Origin: Coenobita brevimanus
Taxonomy: Eukaryota > Arthropoda > Malacostraca > Decapoda > Coenobitidae
Direction: 5' to 3'
DNA length: 64,000 bases
Assembly (NCBI GenBank): GCA_032717465.1
Contig: CM064690.1
Location: forward strand, 13,942,830 to 14,006,829
Every line of letters begins with the position of its first letter. The first letter of the stretch is position 1. The notes below the pieces were generated by a model, which was given only the letters and a program-made list of their open reading frames with translations, made no database searches and was not told the DNA's origin. A program made the translations under genes and the position numbers. Positions 20,169 through 32,939 of this stretch are shown here, piece by piece.

Positions 20169-21949
20169 CCCCTTAACCGCGAGGCGTCACTTTCGTGACG
20201 CTTGGGAGCAAGGGATCATACCGTGGGGCGTCGCTTTTGTGATTCTGTGTTATTTTGAATTCACCCGGGCTTCCAAGTGGGGGCTTGTATCATCTATCAG
20301 TACTGCCAATGTCCAACACTAGTCAGCACTCCTAATCTCATCTGTACTCCCATCCACTGTTGACAATTTAGCCATTTCTCCCCATTCTTGACTCCCCTCC
20401 CTACCCCCCCTCCATTACCCTATCCTCTCGCCTGCCCGGCCGTGCTACACAAAGTAAATCTTCCCTGGAATTTTTCACTGATTTCATCCATTGAAATAAG
20501 CCCTATGCCCTATTCTTATACCAAATAATATATACAAGAAAGAAATAAGGTAAGTGAGAGTGCCATACACCTGGAATTGGCTAATTATCACCTGACAACA
20601 CCTCACGTGCACTCGTTCGCTAATTTTCGCTGTTTTTTTTCCCCTTGAAATATGCCGTATAATCTATTTTCATAATAAATATACATATAAGGAGGGAAGG
20701 GAGAAGCCTAAGTGATATTTACATTCACCTGGAACTACCTAATTTATAATGTATTGTCTAGATTTCCTGCCAATCATTTCAGTGCTATACATAGCTGTTT
20801 CAAGAGCTAACATTGGTAGTACTGAATATCCCCTAAGTAGGCCTCCACCCGGCCCTCCCTTATCAGTTTACTCTCATCTTCTGAAGTGGAGGTACGTCTG
20901 TTTCCTCTTGCTGACTTCAGGGCCTTTTTCACCCCCATGCAAAGGGCCCTGTGACCTTTACCCCCTACTAAACCTCGTGTGGAAAGAGGTAAAGGGCTGA
21001 CAATTGATAAAAGAGTGACTACAATCTTTCTATTGAGTAAAACAGTGCAAGTGGAATTGTAAATAATGTGTAAATAATGTGTAAACAGCAAGTGAAAGTA
21101 ATGAATGTAAATATACGTGAACAATGGAAAATAGTTTTATAAGTTACTTCAAGTGACAGTGCATAACACAGTGTAAATAAAATAGAAATGTAAATAACGT
21201 AAATAAAATAGAGAACATAAATAGAAATGTAAATGAGTAGTATTATAAGAATACGAGTATATACCCTAGGAGTAATGAAAGTGAAAGTTTCTCTCTAGCA
21301 TGTCTGAATACTATGAGTTATGAGAGTGAAGATGAAAGTGACATTCACTCTCAATGCTAGTATACAGAACGAGAAAGTGAATGCTACGTATTTTACTGAA
21401 AGAAATTGAATCCCTACAGTGACAATAAACTAATACTACTGAAGGAAACTTATGGATAAAGACTGTAGATATATATAAGTGTTATATAGTAATAGAAATA
21501 TAAAGTGTGAGGGGTTTTATGAATAATAAATGACAGAGTACCAAGAGCGAACTAGCGGAAGTGCGACGGTCAGACGCGCTCATAATTTTCATTGCTTTCA
21601 CAGTGTTTTTTTTTTTTTTGGAGTATGGATCCCAAACTACTTGAAAATCATAAAGTAGTGTTTATAGTGTTAATATCTGGCTGTGGTAATCATATTACGG
21701 GTTGTCGGGAAGTGTAAAGTGGAGACTTCGTTACCCAACTTCAGAGGTCTCCACAAGTTCTACGGTAACTGACGAAGGCTCAACAAACATTCCAGGAGAA
21801 AGCTGAAGATATGTGCCATAAGCATATGTAATTTTAATATTCTAGGACTAATAACTGATTTTTGGCAAATATTTTTTGAGAGTCTGTCGGAGCCCGAATA
21901 ACCCCGCGGCACACGCAAAACATCGGTAAACATGCCCGCGGTGTGGGGG
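20169..21949. mobile_element. piggyBac-type MITE 1 (TTAA), inserted in Tig-C TIR
   Basis: Flanked by TTAA at 20165-20168 and 21950-21953. The ends are CCCCTTAACCGCGAGGCG and, inverted, CCCCCACACCGCGGGCATG; they share CCCC and ACCGCG. Its right part (GGAGACTTCGTTACCCAAC and CCACAAGTTCTACG) is related in inverted orientation to the left part of the element at 25209-26209, so both belong to one family. No transposase coding was recognised over 1.8 kb. Confidence 0.75.
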
Positions 21950-22346
21950 TTAACCCTTTAAGTCCGGGTCGGGTCTTAAGACTGGTTCTCTTGATGGATA
22001 CCAGGTCGGGACTTGTGAGTAAAAGAGCCTCATGCAACGGGTGGCATCGTATGATACCCCCCACCTTCCACGTTGCACTCAGAGTGGTCTGAGCTCTGAT
22101 GTCATATGTAAACAAACCTGCTGGTACAAATGTACCGGGTTTTGGGGTGGATTTTTTTTTTTTTTTTTTTTTCGCATTTTATGCCCAAATAATTCACTAA
22201 AAATGACTCATAAATCATAAAATAATTTTCTACAAACAAATATGTGCCTAAAATCCTTCAAAAATATGCTATAATAACAGTACATGTGGCCGATTTTTTT
22301 TCACGTCTGCAACACGCAGAGTTTAGGCAGCGCGATTGTGTTTATC

Positions 22347-24308
22347 ATGGAGTTAGAGGGAAATCTTCATTTTTCGCCCTCAGCACAGTCTTCAAATGAG
22401 ATGGCAGAACTGGATAGCAATTTGGAGAACTCTGAAGTGACTAGTAGACTCGTTGAAGAGAGGGAAGTGCATGACATCACCGATTTTGAAGGATTTTCAG
22501 CCAGTGATACACAAACTCCGTCAACCTCTGCGGTATCAGTGAGTAGTATTGGTGTGAAACGTAAGTTATCGCCAGGTTTGGAGTACTATAGTGATGACCA
22601 GGAGAGTGGTAGTGACAGTGAGGGGATGGCAGACAGTGACAGTGACTGATTTATTCCTGTGAGTGACGAGAGTGATGATGATTCAGACCTAAGTGATGAT
22701 GAAGATGCTGACGATGACCCCAGGGTGTGTGACCCTCCCCGTAGGCCTGGTGGTACTGGTAGTGCTGATGGATCTGGGTTTATCTGGGCAAATGGTGACA
22801 GATTCATACCAAATTGCTATAGATTTGATGCAACTCACAGTGGAGTGACAAGGGCTGCTGGTGTAGACAAAAACAGTTCTGAAATGGAGTATTTTCTCCT
22901 GTTTTTTGATGGTGAAATTCTTGATTATTTGGTACAAGAAACCAATAGATACTATCAGTTCATGAAGGACAAACATCCTTTTTCTCCACACAATAAAATG
23001 AAACGTTGGTATGATACCAGTGTACCTGAAATGTACACATTTCTTGCACTCACTCTTCTGATGCCACAAGTAAAGAAGCAAAATGTTCGTGACTACTGGA
23101 ACTGAGATCCACTGATTTATACCCCAATATTTCCCAAGTACATGCCCAGGGACAGGTACCAGCTACTCATGCGATTTATTCATTTCACAGACAACAACCA
23201 TCCCAGTACTGATGACCGCCTTTGGAAGGTTCGTCCAGTAATAGAAAAGATAAAGGAGCGTATTCGCTCCTTCTTTGCACCCTATCAGAAACTTGTCATT
23301 GATGAAAGTCTCATTCTGTTCTGTGGCAGACATATATTCAAGCAATACATTCCTTCCAAAAGACACAGATTTGGAATAAAAATTTTTGTTATTTGTGACT
23401 GCCTAACTGGCATAGTGTTAGACATTATAGTGTACACTGGCACTGATATTGATGTACCTGCAAGAGATCCCCTAGGATTTTCTGGCTCTGTGGTAAAAAA
23501 ATTGATGGCACCATTTCTGAACAAGGGACATGTTTTGTATACTGATAATTGGTATACTTCCCCATCCCTGTGTAGTTTCCTTCATGATCATAACACTGGT
23601 AGTTGTGGGACAGTCCGGAAGAACAGGAAATATCTTCCAAAGTTTGGAGGACGTAGTGCTCGAGGAACCTGTGAGCTCTACAGAAGTGATCCTTTGCTGT
23701 GTGTCAGATGGACAGATAAACGGGAGGTTTGTATGCTGAGCACCTTCCATCGTGGCAACTTGATTCCATCAGGAAAAGTGGACTATAGAACAAAAGAACC
23801 AGTCCTCAAACCGGACGTAGTAACTGATTACACAAAAAATATGAGACTTGTTGACAAGTCGGTTGCCCAAATAGGTACTGTGGAGTGTATCAGACGTACC
23901 GTAAAATGGTACAAGAAGTTATTTTTTCATATGGTTGATTTGTCAATGCTGAATGCCTACCATATGTACAAGGCAGAAACCCAAAAGAAGAAGTCACTGA
24001 GGCACTTTGTTCTGGAAGTGGTGAGACAACTGCTCACCAAGTATGGCACACTGAACAAAGACCGTCCTGGACGCCACTCTGAACTAGCTGCTGACAGACT
24101 TATAGCATCGGGATTCGCCAATAGGCACTATCTACAAAAGCTGCCTCCAACACATACCCGAAAGACTGGACAGCGATCATGTCATGTCTGCCTTCATTCT
24201 GTGAGAAAGCCGTGGAAGAACAACCGAGTGAGCACATGGTGTAAAGAATGTGGTGTCGCACTATGTTTTGAGTGTTGGCGTGACTACCACACACTTGCAA
24301 AGTTCTAG
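22347..24308 (+). pseudogene. piggyBac transposase, two in-frame TGA codons
   Basis: About 650-codon cut-and-paste transposase with TTAA specificity, one frame throughout. An acidic, Ser-rich N-terminus (residues 1-140) includes SDSDSEGMAD-like runs, then the catalytic core: YQLLMRFIHFTDN, the first catalytic Asp in VIDESLILFCGRHIFKQYIP (23295-23355), the second in LYTDNWYTSPSL (23537-23572), and the third in MRLVDKSVAQIG (23842-23877). A fourth conserved acidic position four residues on is Val here. The C-terminus (24175-24295) is a Cys-rich zinc-finger-like domain with CHVCL, WCKECGVALCFECW and a final His. Stops at 22647-22649 and 23103-23105 are both TGA in contexts where CGA (Arg) would restore the frame, consistent with C-to-T decay. 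I start at 22347 because an upstream Met at 22284 lies in noncoding-looking sequence. Confidence 0.85.
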
Positions 24309-24327
24309 CCAAACAGAAGTAATGGAT

Positions 24328-24712
24328 AACAAGAAGAAAAGTTTTGTTGAATGAGAGGAAATAAGTTCTGTTCTGATTAGTGGAAGCACAGGTAAAAGTT
24401 CAGAAGTTGAAATTAGTTTTTTGAATATGGAAACAAGTTCTGTTTTGAAAATAATTGTACACAGAAGCAAGAAATAAGTTTTTCTAATAAGAAAAAAATG
24501 TTCTGTTCAAACTATAAGAACAAGAAGAAAAGTTTTGTTGAATGAGAGGAAATAAGTTCTGTTCTAATTACTGGTAGCATAAGTAAAGTTCAGAAGTTGA
24601 AATTACAATTTTTTGAATATGGAAACAAGTTCTGTTTTGAAAATAATTGTACACAGAAGCAAGAAATAAGTTTTTCTAATAAGGAAAGAATGTTCTGTTC
24701 AAGCTATAAGTG
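24328..24712. repeat. Two 201-bp tandem units in the piggyBac 3' region
   Basis: AACAAGAAGAAAAG at 24328 recurs at 24529, followed by nearly identical sequence (GTTTTGTTGAATGAGAGGAA and TGTACACAGAAGCAAG). The second unit is slightly shorter. It lies just after the transposase stop. Confidence 0.9.
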
Positions 24713-24978
24713 AAAACACTGGATAGAAAAAAGTTGTTTGTTTACCTTCTGCGGCATCCTCATGGATTACCCATACTGCATTCATCGGCTGTACCTTCAG
24801 TAATGGGTAGGTAAAATATATTCATTTTATTATTTTAATTGATATTTCATCATTATCCATCATCCCAAACACATAAATCATAAAAATATGACATGTCAAA
24901 TTTCCCGAAACTTTTGCCTCCCGGGGCATGTCTGCGGATTCCGAATTGCCTCACAGAAGGGTTAAGGGCTTACCTGTA

Positions 24979-26396
24979 CAGTAAAACCTTGATATAACGG
25001 ACTTCAATAGACCGGAATTCGTTTTTATCGGACTCGAGGAGCTACTGGACTGAATTCCTATATACAGTATCAGAAAAAGTCCGATAAAGCCAGAAGCAGT
25101 CCGGAGTGCCTGACCACTTCAGGTATATCCACCATAATAAGGTAAGTAAAAGACATGTTTATCAGTGTACGGTACAATATTATTATATATATTATACCAT
25201 TTGATTAACCCCTAAAACGCGGCTGTGTACAGTCGATCCCCCCCGAGTGGCGGGGTTGTATCGCGGTCTGAGTACCTGTAGGAAAATATTCGCCAAAAAT
25301 CAGAGATTAACCCTAGAACATTATACTTGGTATGGCAGATAGTACTTACATTCAGCTTTCTCCAGAGACAGGTGTTGAGCCTTCGTGGACTACCCAAGGA
25401 CTTGTGGAGACTTTCAAAGTTGGGTAACCAAATCTTCACTTTCACACCTCCAGCAACCCGGTTTCCCCTCTACCACAGCCTCATTCTGTCACAGTAAACT
25501 TTATACTACAACGTAAAGGTAGTTAGGAATCCGTATTTGTACAATAAGCACTGAAAATAAGGCTAAAATCAACGGAGCGTACGGCCGACATGCACTGTGG
25601 CGGCGGTCTTCCCGTCACTCAACAAACATTTCCATTTTCACAGCTAAAAACATGTATACTACATTATTTTCAATCATATTACTTCCCAAAAGATCACCAC
25701 GGCGCGCTTTTTATTCTGCCTTACGTCCGCCACTTTAATCTCGTTCCTGTCGGCCGCTTGCACTGACTGGGAAGAGCTAGAACTCGCCATAATCTCACTT
25801 TGAAAGCCTGCAGTAAACTGACGCTAAACAGAGGCAAACCATGAGAAAAAAAGCTAGTGTTACAACTGGGGAAACAAGCATTTCCTAGTAGCATAAACTG
25901 CTTGTGAGAGGAGATCGCAGATTTACAGTTCTGAGCGCTCAGAGCGCTGCCATGTATCACAGCCAGGCTGGCCGGGCCGTGGTGGGGGGGGGACGGGGGG
26001 AAAACGCGATATTTGGCAACAACGGAGGTCAGTAGTACAAAGGTAAAGTATGCTAGTTGTAGCTAGAGGGTGGTGGTACTGATAGACAATACCAGCTGGA
26101 GCCTGCTTGCCCGCGGTTATTCAAAATGTACTAAAATCGCAAACGCGACGACCCGCCGTCCTGCCCTTGTGGCCGAGCGTCGCAAACGCGACGATCCGCG
26201 TTCTAGGGGTTAATGTAGTGAAGTTATAACACAGTACAGTACCACAATGGTAGTCAAAACAGTTTAAAAACCGTTCATGTGATCTGGACTAATGTCTGAT
26301 ATATCGGAAAAAGTCCGGGTTAGCAGGGGGAAGTCCGGATGTCACTTTTATCGGAATGGCTTGGGCCCAAATTAGTCCATTATAGTGAGGTCTTAC
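24979..26396. mobile_element. Tig-E copy 1 (pogo/Tigger MITE) carrying a piggyBac MITE
   Basis: The left end after the TA at 24977-24978 is CAGTAAAACCTTGATATAAC. The right end, ATAGTGAGGTCTTAC at about 26383-26396, lacks its last few bases where copy 2 starts. Its left TA is the same dinucleotide as the right TA of Tig-C. The interior, excluding the inserted piggyBac MITE, matches copy 2 closely. Confidence 0.82.
25209..26209. mobile_element. piggyBac-type MITE 2 (1001 bp), with paralogous empty site
   Basis: TTAA flanks at 25205-25208 and 26210-26213. The ends are CCCCTAAAACGCGG and, inverted, CCCCTAGAACGCGG, with one mismatch in 14. Subterminal GCAAACGCGACG repeats lie near the right end. 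Tig-E copy 2 has the uninterrupted site CATTTGATTAATGTAG at 26611-26626, confirming the boundaries and the TTAA duplication. No transposase is present. Confidence 0.9.
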
Positions 26397-26823
26397 AAGT
26401 AAAACCTAGATATAACAGACTTCAATAGACCGGAATTCGCTTTTATCAGACTCTAGGAGCTACTGGACTATGTTCCTATATATCGGAAAAAGTCCAATAA
26501 AGCCAGAAGCTGTCCAGACTGCCTGACCACTTCAGCTATGTTCACCACAATAAGGTAAATAAAAGACGTGTTTATCAGTGTACAGTACAGGATTATTGTA
26601 TATATTATACCATTTGATTAATGTAGTGAAGTTATAACACAGTACAGTACCACACTGGTACTCAAAACAGTTTAAAAACCGTTCATGCTATCTGAACTAA
26701 TGTCTGATATATCGGAAAAAGTCCGGATTAGCAGGGGGAAGTCCGGATGTCGCTTTTATCGGAATTTCGCACAGTTTGGAATGGTTTGGGCCTCAATTAG
26801 TCCATTATAGTGAGGTCTTACTG
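26397..26823. mobile_element. Tig-E copy 2 (427-bp MITE)
   Basis: Left end AAGTAAAACCTAGATATAAC, right end GTGAGGTCTTACTG followed by TA at 26824-26825. The sequence matches Tig-E copy 1 end to end. It joins copy 1 directly, with a few terminal bases missing at the junction. No coding sequence is present. Confidence 0.85.
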
Positions 26824-27004
26824 TACTGTAGATCAATAGCAAACCCATGGATTTTATTGGTAAGTCTTATTGATAAGTCTACTGTTTCCCTCTTGCTTTT
26901 GTCCATGTTTTGTTTCCCAGATGCATGTTACTGGGCATAATGGTGGACACTTGCTAAAAGCTACATAACTGTACCAGGCTTAATTTGGTTTTCCATTTGT
27001 GCAT

Positions 27005-27560
27005 GCCTGGTTAATTTACCATTGGGTAGGTTAGGTTGAACTGGGTTGTTGTTACATAAGATTATGTTAGACTGGGTTAGGTTAGGATATATTTTGTTAG
27101 ATTAGTTTTGGTTAAGTAAGGATAGAGGTAAATGTTTGCCATAAGCAGCAGAAAGACCTTACCATTCAATATGTATTTCTCTCTCTCTCTCTCTGTCTTT
27201 CCCCAGCATGGTAAATGACCTTTTCCTGCTAAATTTTTGTCTCCCTTGTTATTACGTTCCTCAAGCCCTACCTACATTTGTTTGTTTTTGGCGTAATGGA
27301 AGGGACTTACTGAAACTTACCCATATCTCTTTACTTTTTTCATTTCATTTTTCTTCTTTACTACTTTTTGGGGCATAAATCTTATTCTCCTGCTGATTTT
27401 GTTTCTCTGTTGACATTGTTTCCTTGTTATTATTCATGTTCCTTTGCTTATGATAATTATTTTGTTTCCCATTTTCCAACTGGAGGTTAGGTTAGGTTAA
27501 ATTGTCAGGTACAGTTAGGCTAGGTTAGTTTTGGTTTAGTTAAACTGTTAGGTTAGGTGT
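27005..27560. repeat. Degenerate TTAGG-like tracts
   Basis: Short runs of (T)TAGG and GGTTAGGTTAGG at 27025-27100 and 27484-27560, interspersed with variant units. TTAGG is the usual arthropod telomere unit. The tracts are too short and mixed for a telomere. Confidence 0.5.
27177..27194. repeat. (TC)n microsatellite
   Basis: Short pure TC run. Confidence 0.9.
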
Positions 27561-27586
27561 TGTTAGGTAATGTTAGCTGGTAAAAT

Positions 27587-27852
27587 TGTAGTTTCGGCCA
27601 AAAACAGAATTACGAGATTTTGAAGCGTTTTTAAGCATTTTAGACAATTCTAAACCACCTTTCTTCCATAGCACTTTCATCACAAATTATTTTTATTTTA
27701 CTCCTGAAGATAATGTAACATAATCTAACCCTCAAGAGTAAAAAAGTAATATGCAATGAAAATGCCATAGAAGAAAAGTGTCTTAGAAATGTCTAAAATA
27801 CTGAAAAATGGTTCAAAATCTCATAATTCTACTTTTGGCTGAAACTATAATA
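27587..27852. mobile_element. Hairpin MITE of about 265 bp
   Basis: The left arm starts TGTAGTTTCGGCCAAAAACA and the right arm, inverted, reads TATAGTTTCAGCCAAAAGTA. The match continues for more than 100 bases through GATTTTGAA, ATTTTAGACA and TTTCTTC, so almost the whole element is an imperfect palindrome. No coding sequence and no clear target duplication. Confidence 0.75.
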
Positions 27853-29509
27853 ATACCAGTAGGTTATGTTCCGGTGGTTTAAAATACATTACCGGGTACT
27901 TTGTAAGGTGATGGTGATTTACGTAGGATTAGGTCATATATGGATGGACTGTGTTATTTGAAGCTAGATTATAATATATTTTGTTGGGTTACGGTATCCT
28001 CCCTTCTTGCAAGTAGTGAAAATCCTTATTTATCGTAAAACGTGATGCAGTACTAAAATAGGTGCTCAGAATGCCAAGCTCCGAACAAGTCGCATCCACT
28101 GTTACGTTGAGGAATTAAACAGGAGTTGATACAGTGAAATATAGCTAGAAACAGTAGGGAAACAGATATAACAGGAAATGTAAATTTACCACCTCAGTAA
28201 TATGAAAAAATTATGTGTCAGGAAGAAGGACTGATTTGGTAAGGTGCTTCTGCAGCTTATAGTAAAGCATATGTTTACTAGGATAGATTATGATTAAGGT
28301 TAGACCAGTACAGCTGTAATAAGAAATTTCAGTTAACTTGAGTATAAAGTCTGCCATTACACTTGAGAAACAATCACAAGTGGATTGGAGTGAGCACTGA
28401 TAAAAACAACAGGGAAAACAGTCAGTAGTAAACAAATATTCCATCAAAATTATCAAACTATAGAAAACAACCTAGGAGGAAAGGAAGTGTACTGGTGAGG
28501 AAGTTCTGCTACTGAAGCAAAGCTGTATGCTTAACAAAAATTATATTTTACCATAAATGTTATAAAAATACAGAAAACAACCTAAGAGAAAAGGAGGTGA
28601 ACTGGTAAGGAATTTCAGCTGCTTAAGCAAAGCCGTATGCATAACTAAAATTATACCCTCAAATACAGTGACATCAGTAATAAATAGATTTGTTTTAAAT
28701 ATTTAGGTACACATTTGATTAATGTAATCCCAAAATTACCTGAAAAAAAAGAGTAGTTCCCAACGCTCTTGGAGAGTCTTATCAAGAACTTCGATTGAGC
28801 TTCAAGCATTTTACACAGTGCAGGTATGAGTGCTAACAAAAATACACCGAAGGTTTGCGTAAGATGACCGAAAATTGTTATTTGTGTTTATAGGTAAAAA
28901 AAAAATATATATATATATATACATACAGGTATATACTACCTTGGATTGGTTGTCAGTCACCTGACGAGTCTGTTTGTAAACAATGGCTGCCTCGCCCTTG
29001 CCCTAGGCCAGCACCAGGGACTGTCTCGTAAACTCCGCTCTGTATGTAAGATTATACCATGTTTTGATAGTGTAGAAGTTACTGTATGAGGCAGTGTATT
29101 AATCGAGCAGGTACCAAATAATATTGAAGGCAGTTATTAGCACACCAATATCGGACCTAATAAGTTAGATAATCTGTTGTATACATTTGAATTGAATGAA
29201 ACTGAAATGGGTATTGTTGTAAATATATACAGAGTACATTTACAACAAAAGGTGGTGGTGGGTATTGCCCACTGAGGTCTACAGTGTGGAGAGGCTACCT
29301 CCGCCGCGAGCGTGTGATTTTGGCCGTCATATTGAAACACACGTCGCTTATAATACAAAAACATGTATGGATTGTGACTTTTTTTTTTTCTGCCTAGTTC
29401 AACGAATTATATGGGATACATTTAGCCAATGAGTATAAAACAACGCCATAGGTTGCTGCAGCGCAGAATTTACCCTTTACGGCACAGGCAGAAAGGGGAA
29501 AGATACGGT
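27853..29509. other. Unrecognised sequence
   Basis: About 1.65 kb with short frames only and a small (AT)n run at 28900-28922. Around 28960-29080 it becomes less AT-rich, with ATGGCTGCCTCGCCC, which could be a gene start, but no exon structure could be followed. Nothing was called. Confidence 0.35.
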
Positions 29510-29915
29510 GGTATAAGTGATGTTGAAGCTGTTTTACGTCGAAGTAATGGTGTGGTATAAGTGACGTTGAAGCTGTTCTACGTCGAAGTAATGGTATTGA
29601 AATGATGTGGGAAGTCCTTAGACCATCCATGTCATGAAACCGAATGTCTAGATTGTTTAAGGCCGAAAGAAACATGGAAATATCTATAAGAGAGTGTGAA
29701 CAGAAGACATGGAGAGAAAGACTGGAGATAAATGGGCCCCTTTTAGTGGCTTCATTCATGCAGGGATACTGGGGAAGAATCTTTCTGTCCCACCCCAGGG
29801 GGCAGTAATTAGTAACAAGATATATTTCTTGTGAAACTCTTCGATGAATTCCTGTGTCCATTTTTGTATCCGTAAGCTGCACAGGGGACCATGACACTAT
29901 ATTTTCCGGAATCAT
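29394..29915 (-). other. 173-codon open frame, unrecognised
   Basis: Longest frame of a region with no transposon motifs. It spans a 44-bp tandem duplication (which is not a multiple of three) and has no domain, signal or repeat that I recognise. Probably fortuitous; listed because it is the only long frame in 27-30 kb. Confidence 0.12.
29510..29597. repeat. Two tandem 44-bp units
   Basis: GGTATAAGTGATGTTGAAGC at 29510 recurs at 29554 with two differences over 42 bases. No function is evident. Confidence 0.9.
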
Positions 29916-30229
29916 CAGCTGCTTTAAAAAACCTATAGAGCAGCTCAGTACAAAAACGCGGGCATCAGGCGTGGTGTAACATGGCTGCCGCTACACCAGC
30001 GCCGCCCTGGCGGCGGCTACATAAATTACGCTGTGCTACCCAAGAGAAAACTTCTCCATACTATAAAGCTCAGTAGTGTTGCCATACACCTCCTTCATCA
30101 AATATAGGTACACACAGTCAGCGGTTACAGAGTGTATAAAGGATACAGTACAACAAAAGGATGTGGTGATACATATCAGTCTATGCATTTATCTATCAGT
30201 CTGTCCATCACTAGATAGGTAGATATAGC

Positions 30230-30276
30230 AGCAACAGCATTCATCAGCCATTACAAGTCCACTGCTAAACGAAGGC

Positions 30277-30307
<31 letters not shown>

Positions 30308-30371
30308 TATACATATATAGATAGATAGATATATATATATATATAGATAGATAGATATATATATATATATA
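30230..30371. repeat. Conserved ~50-bp module plus (AT)n/(ATAG)n array
   Basis: CATCAGCCATTACAAGTCC then ACTGCTAAACGAAGGC (30241-30275) is one of five copies of a short module in this window, followed by a long AT array with ATAG interruptions up to 30371. Confidence 0.85.
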
Positions 30372-32460
<2,089 letters not shown>

Positions 32461-32469
32461 ACACATACA

Positions 32470-32470
32470 G

Positions 32471-32504
<34 letters not shown>
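32470..32504. repeat. (AT)n microsatellite
   Basis: AT run directly upstream of SINE-1 copy 2. Confidence 0.95.
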
Positions 32505-32506
<2 letters not shown>

Positions 32507-32886
32507 AGCCTCTGTGGTACAGTGGTAAAGTGTGCGTTTTTGTACACTGAAGAACGAGGGTTCGCGCCCCGCCAAGGTAATAAACTTTGGGAGCATTCTT
32601 CAGGCCACGTACTGCATTGGCGGACAGAAGGGGTGCTGTGGTTGAACCAGTGTCACATACTATAAAGTGTCTTTGCACCCAGTCAGCTTGCGCGGGCCAA
32701 TTACACTTGGTTCACAGACTACACACACATTCAAAGCCACTCCAACACTACAATAACACTTACAAGGATTTCTCACCCTACATACAATCTCTACTAGACA
32801 GCCTAAGCCACTTGGTAGAGATACATTGGCTGTATCGTCCCTACCTCGGTTGGGATAGGCTGATCCTGCAGTGGACACACAAATGG

Positions 32887-32893
<7 letters not shown>
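32505..32893 (+). mobile_element. SINE-1 copy 2, best-preserved, tRNA-derived
   Basis: Starts GGAGCCTCTGTGGTACAGTG, with box A TGTGGTACAGTGG at 32514-32526 and box B GGGTTCGCGCCCC at 32558-32570. The A-to-B spacing and sequence are typical of a tRNA, with a Gly-like D-arm, so it could be transcribed by pol III. A ~300-base tRNA-unrelated body follows, containing GGTTGAACCAGTGTC and CTAAGCCACTTGG, and then an (AT)n tail. The acceptor stem does not close, so it is a SINE and not a tRNA gene. Confidence 0.82.
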
Positions 32894-32925
<32 letters not shown>

Positions 32926-32939
32926 TGTATATGTTATGC

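Larger units (their letters stand above)
21954..24961 (+). mobile_element. piggyBac element, nearly intact (3008 bp)
   Basis: Flanked by TTAA at 21950-21953 and 24962-24965. The ends begin CCCTTTAAGTCCGG and, inverted, CCCTTCTGTGAGGC; only the first five bases are clearly shared. A single plus-strand transposase frame occupies the middle and a 201-bp tandem repeat lies in the 3' UTR. The left TTAA is also the right target site of the neighbouring MITE, so the two elements sit back to back. Confidence 0.88.
19064..24976. mobile_element. Tig-C element (pogo/Tigger type) split by two piggyBac elements
   Basis: The left end after TA (19062-19063) is CAGGTAAGCCCTTAATTCAC. The right end is in two pieces: TTCGCGTGAATTAA at 20155-20168 and TTAAGGGCTTACCTG ending at 24976, followed by TA. 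Rejoined at one TTAA, the right end is the exact inverted match of the left end over more than 25 bases. Without the insertions the element is about 1.1 kb. It is a deletion derivative that still holds the 5' end of a transposase gene on the minus strand. Confidence 0.85.

Noticed and set aside
29394..29915. A host gene on the minus strand
   Set aside because: It has no recognised motif, and its frame crosses a 44-bp tandem duplication that is not a multiple of three.
32505..32577. A genuine tRNA gene
   Set aside because: The A and B boxes are good but the acceptor stem does not pair and the unit continues into a conserved ~300-bp body, so it is a SINE head.
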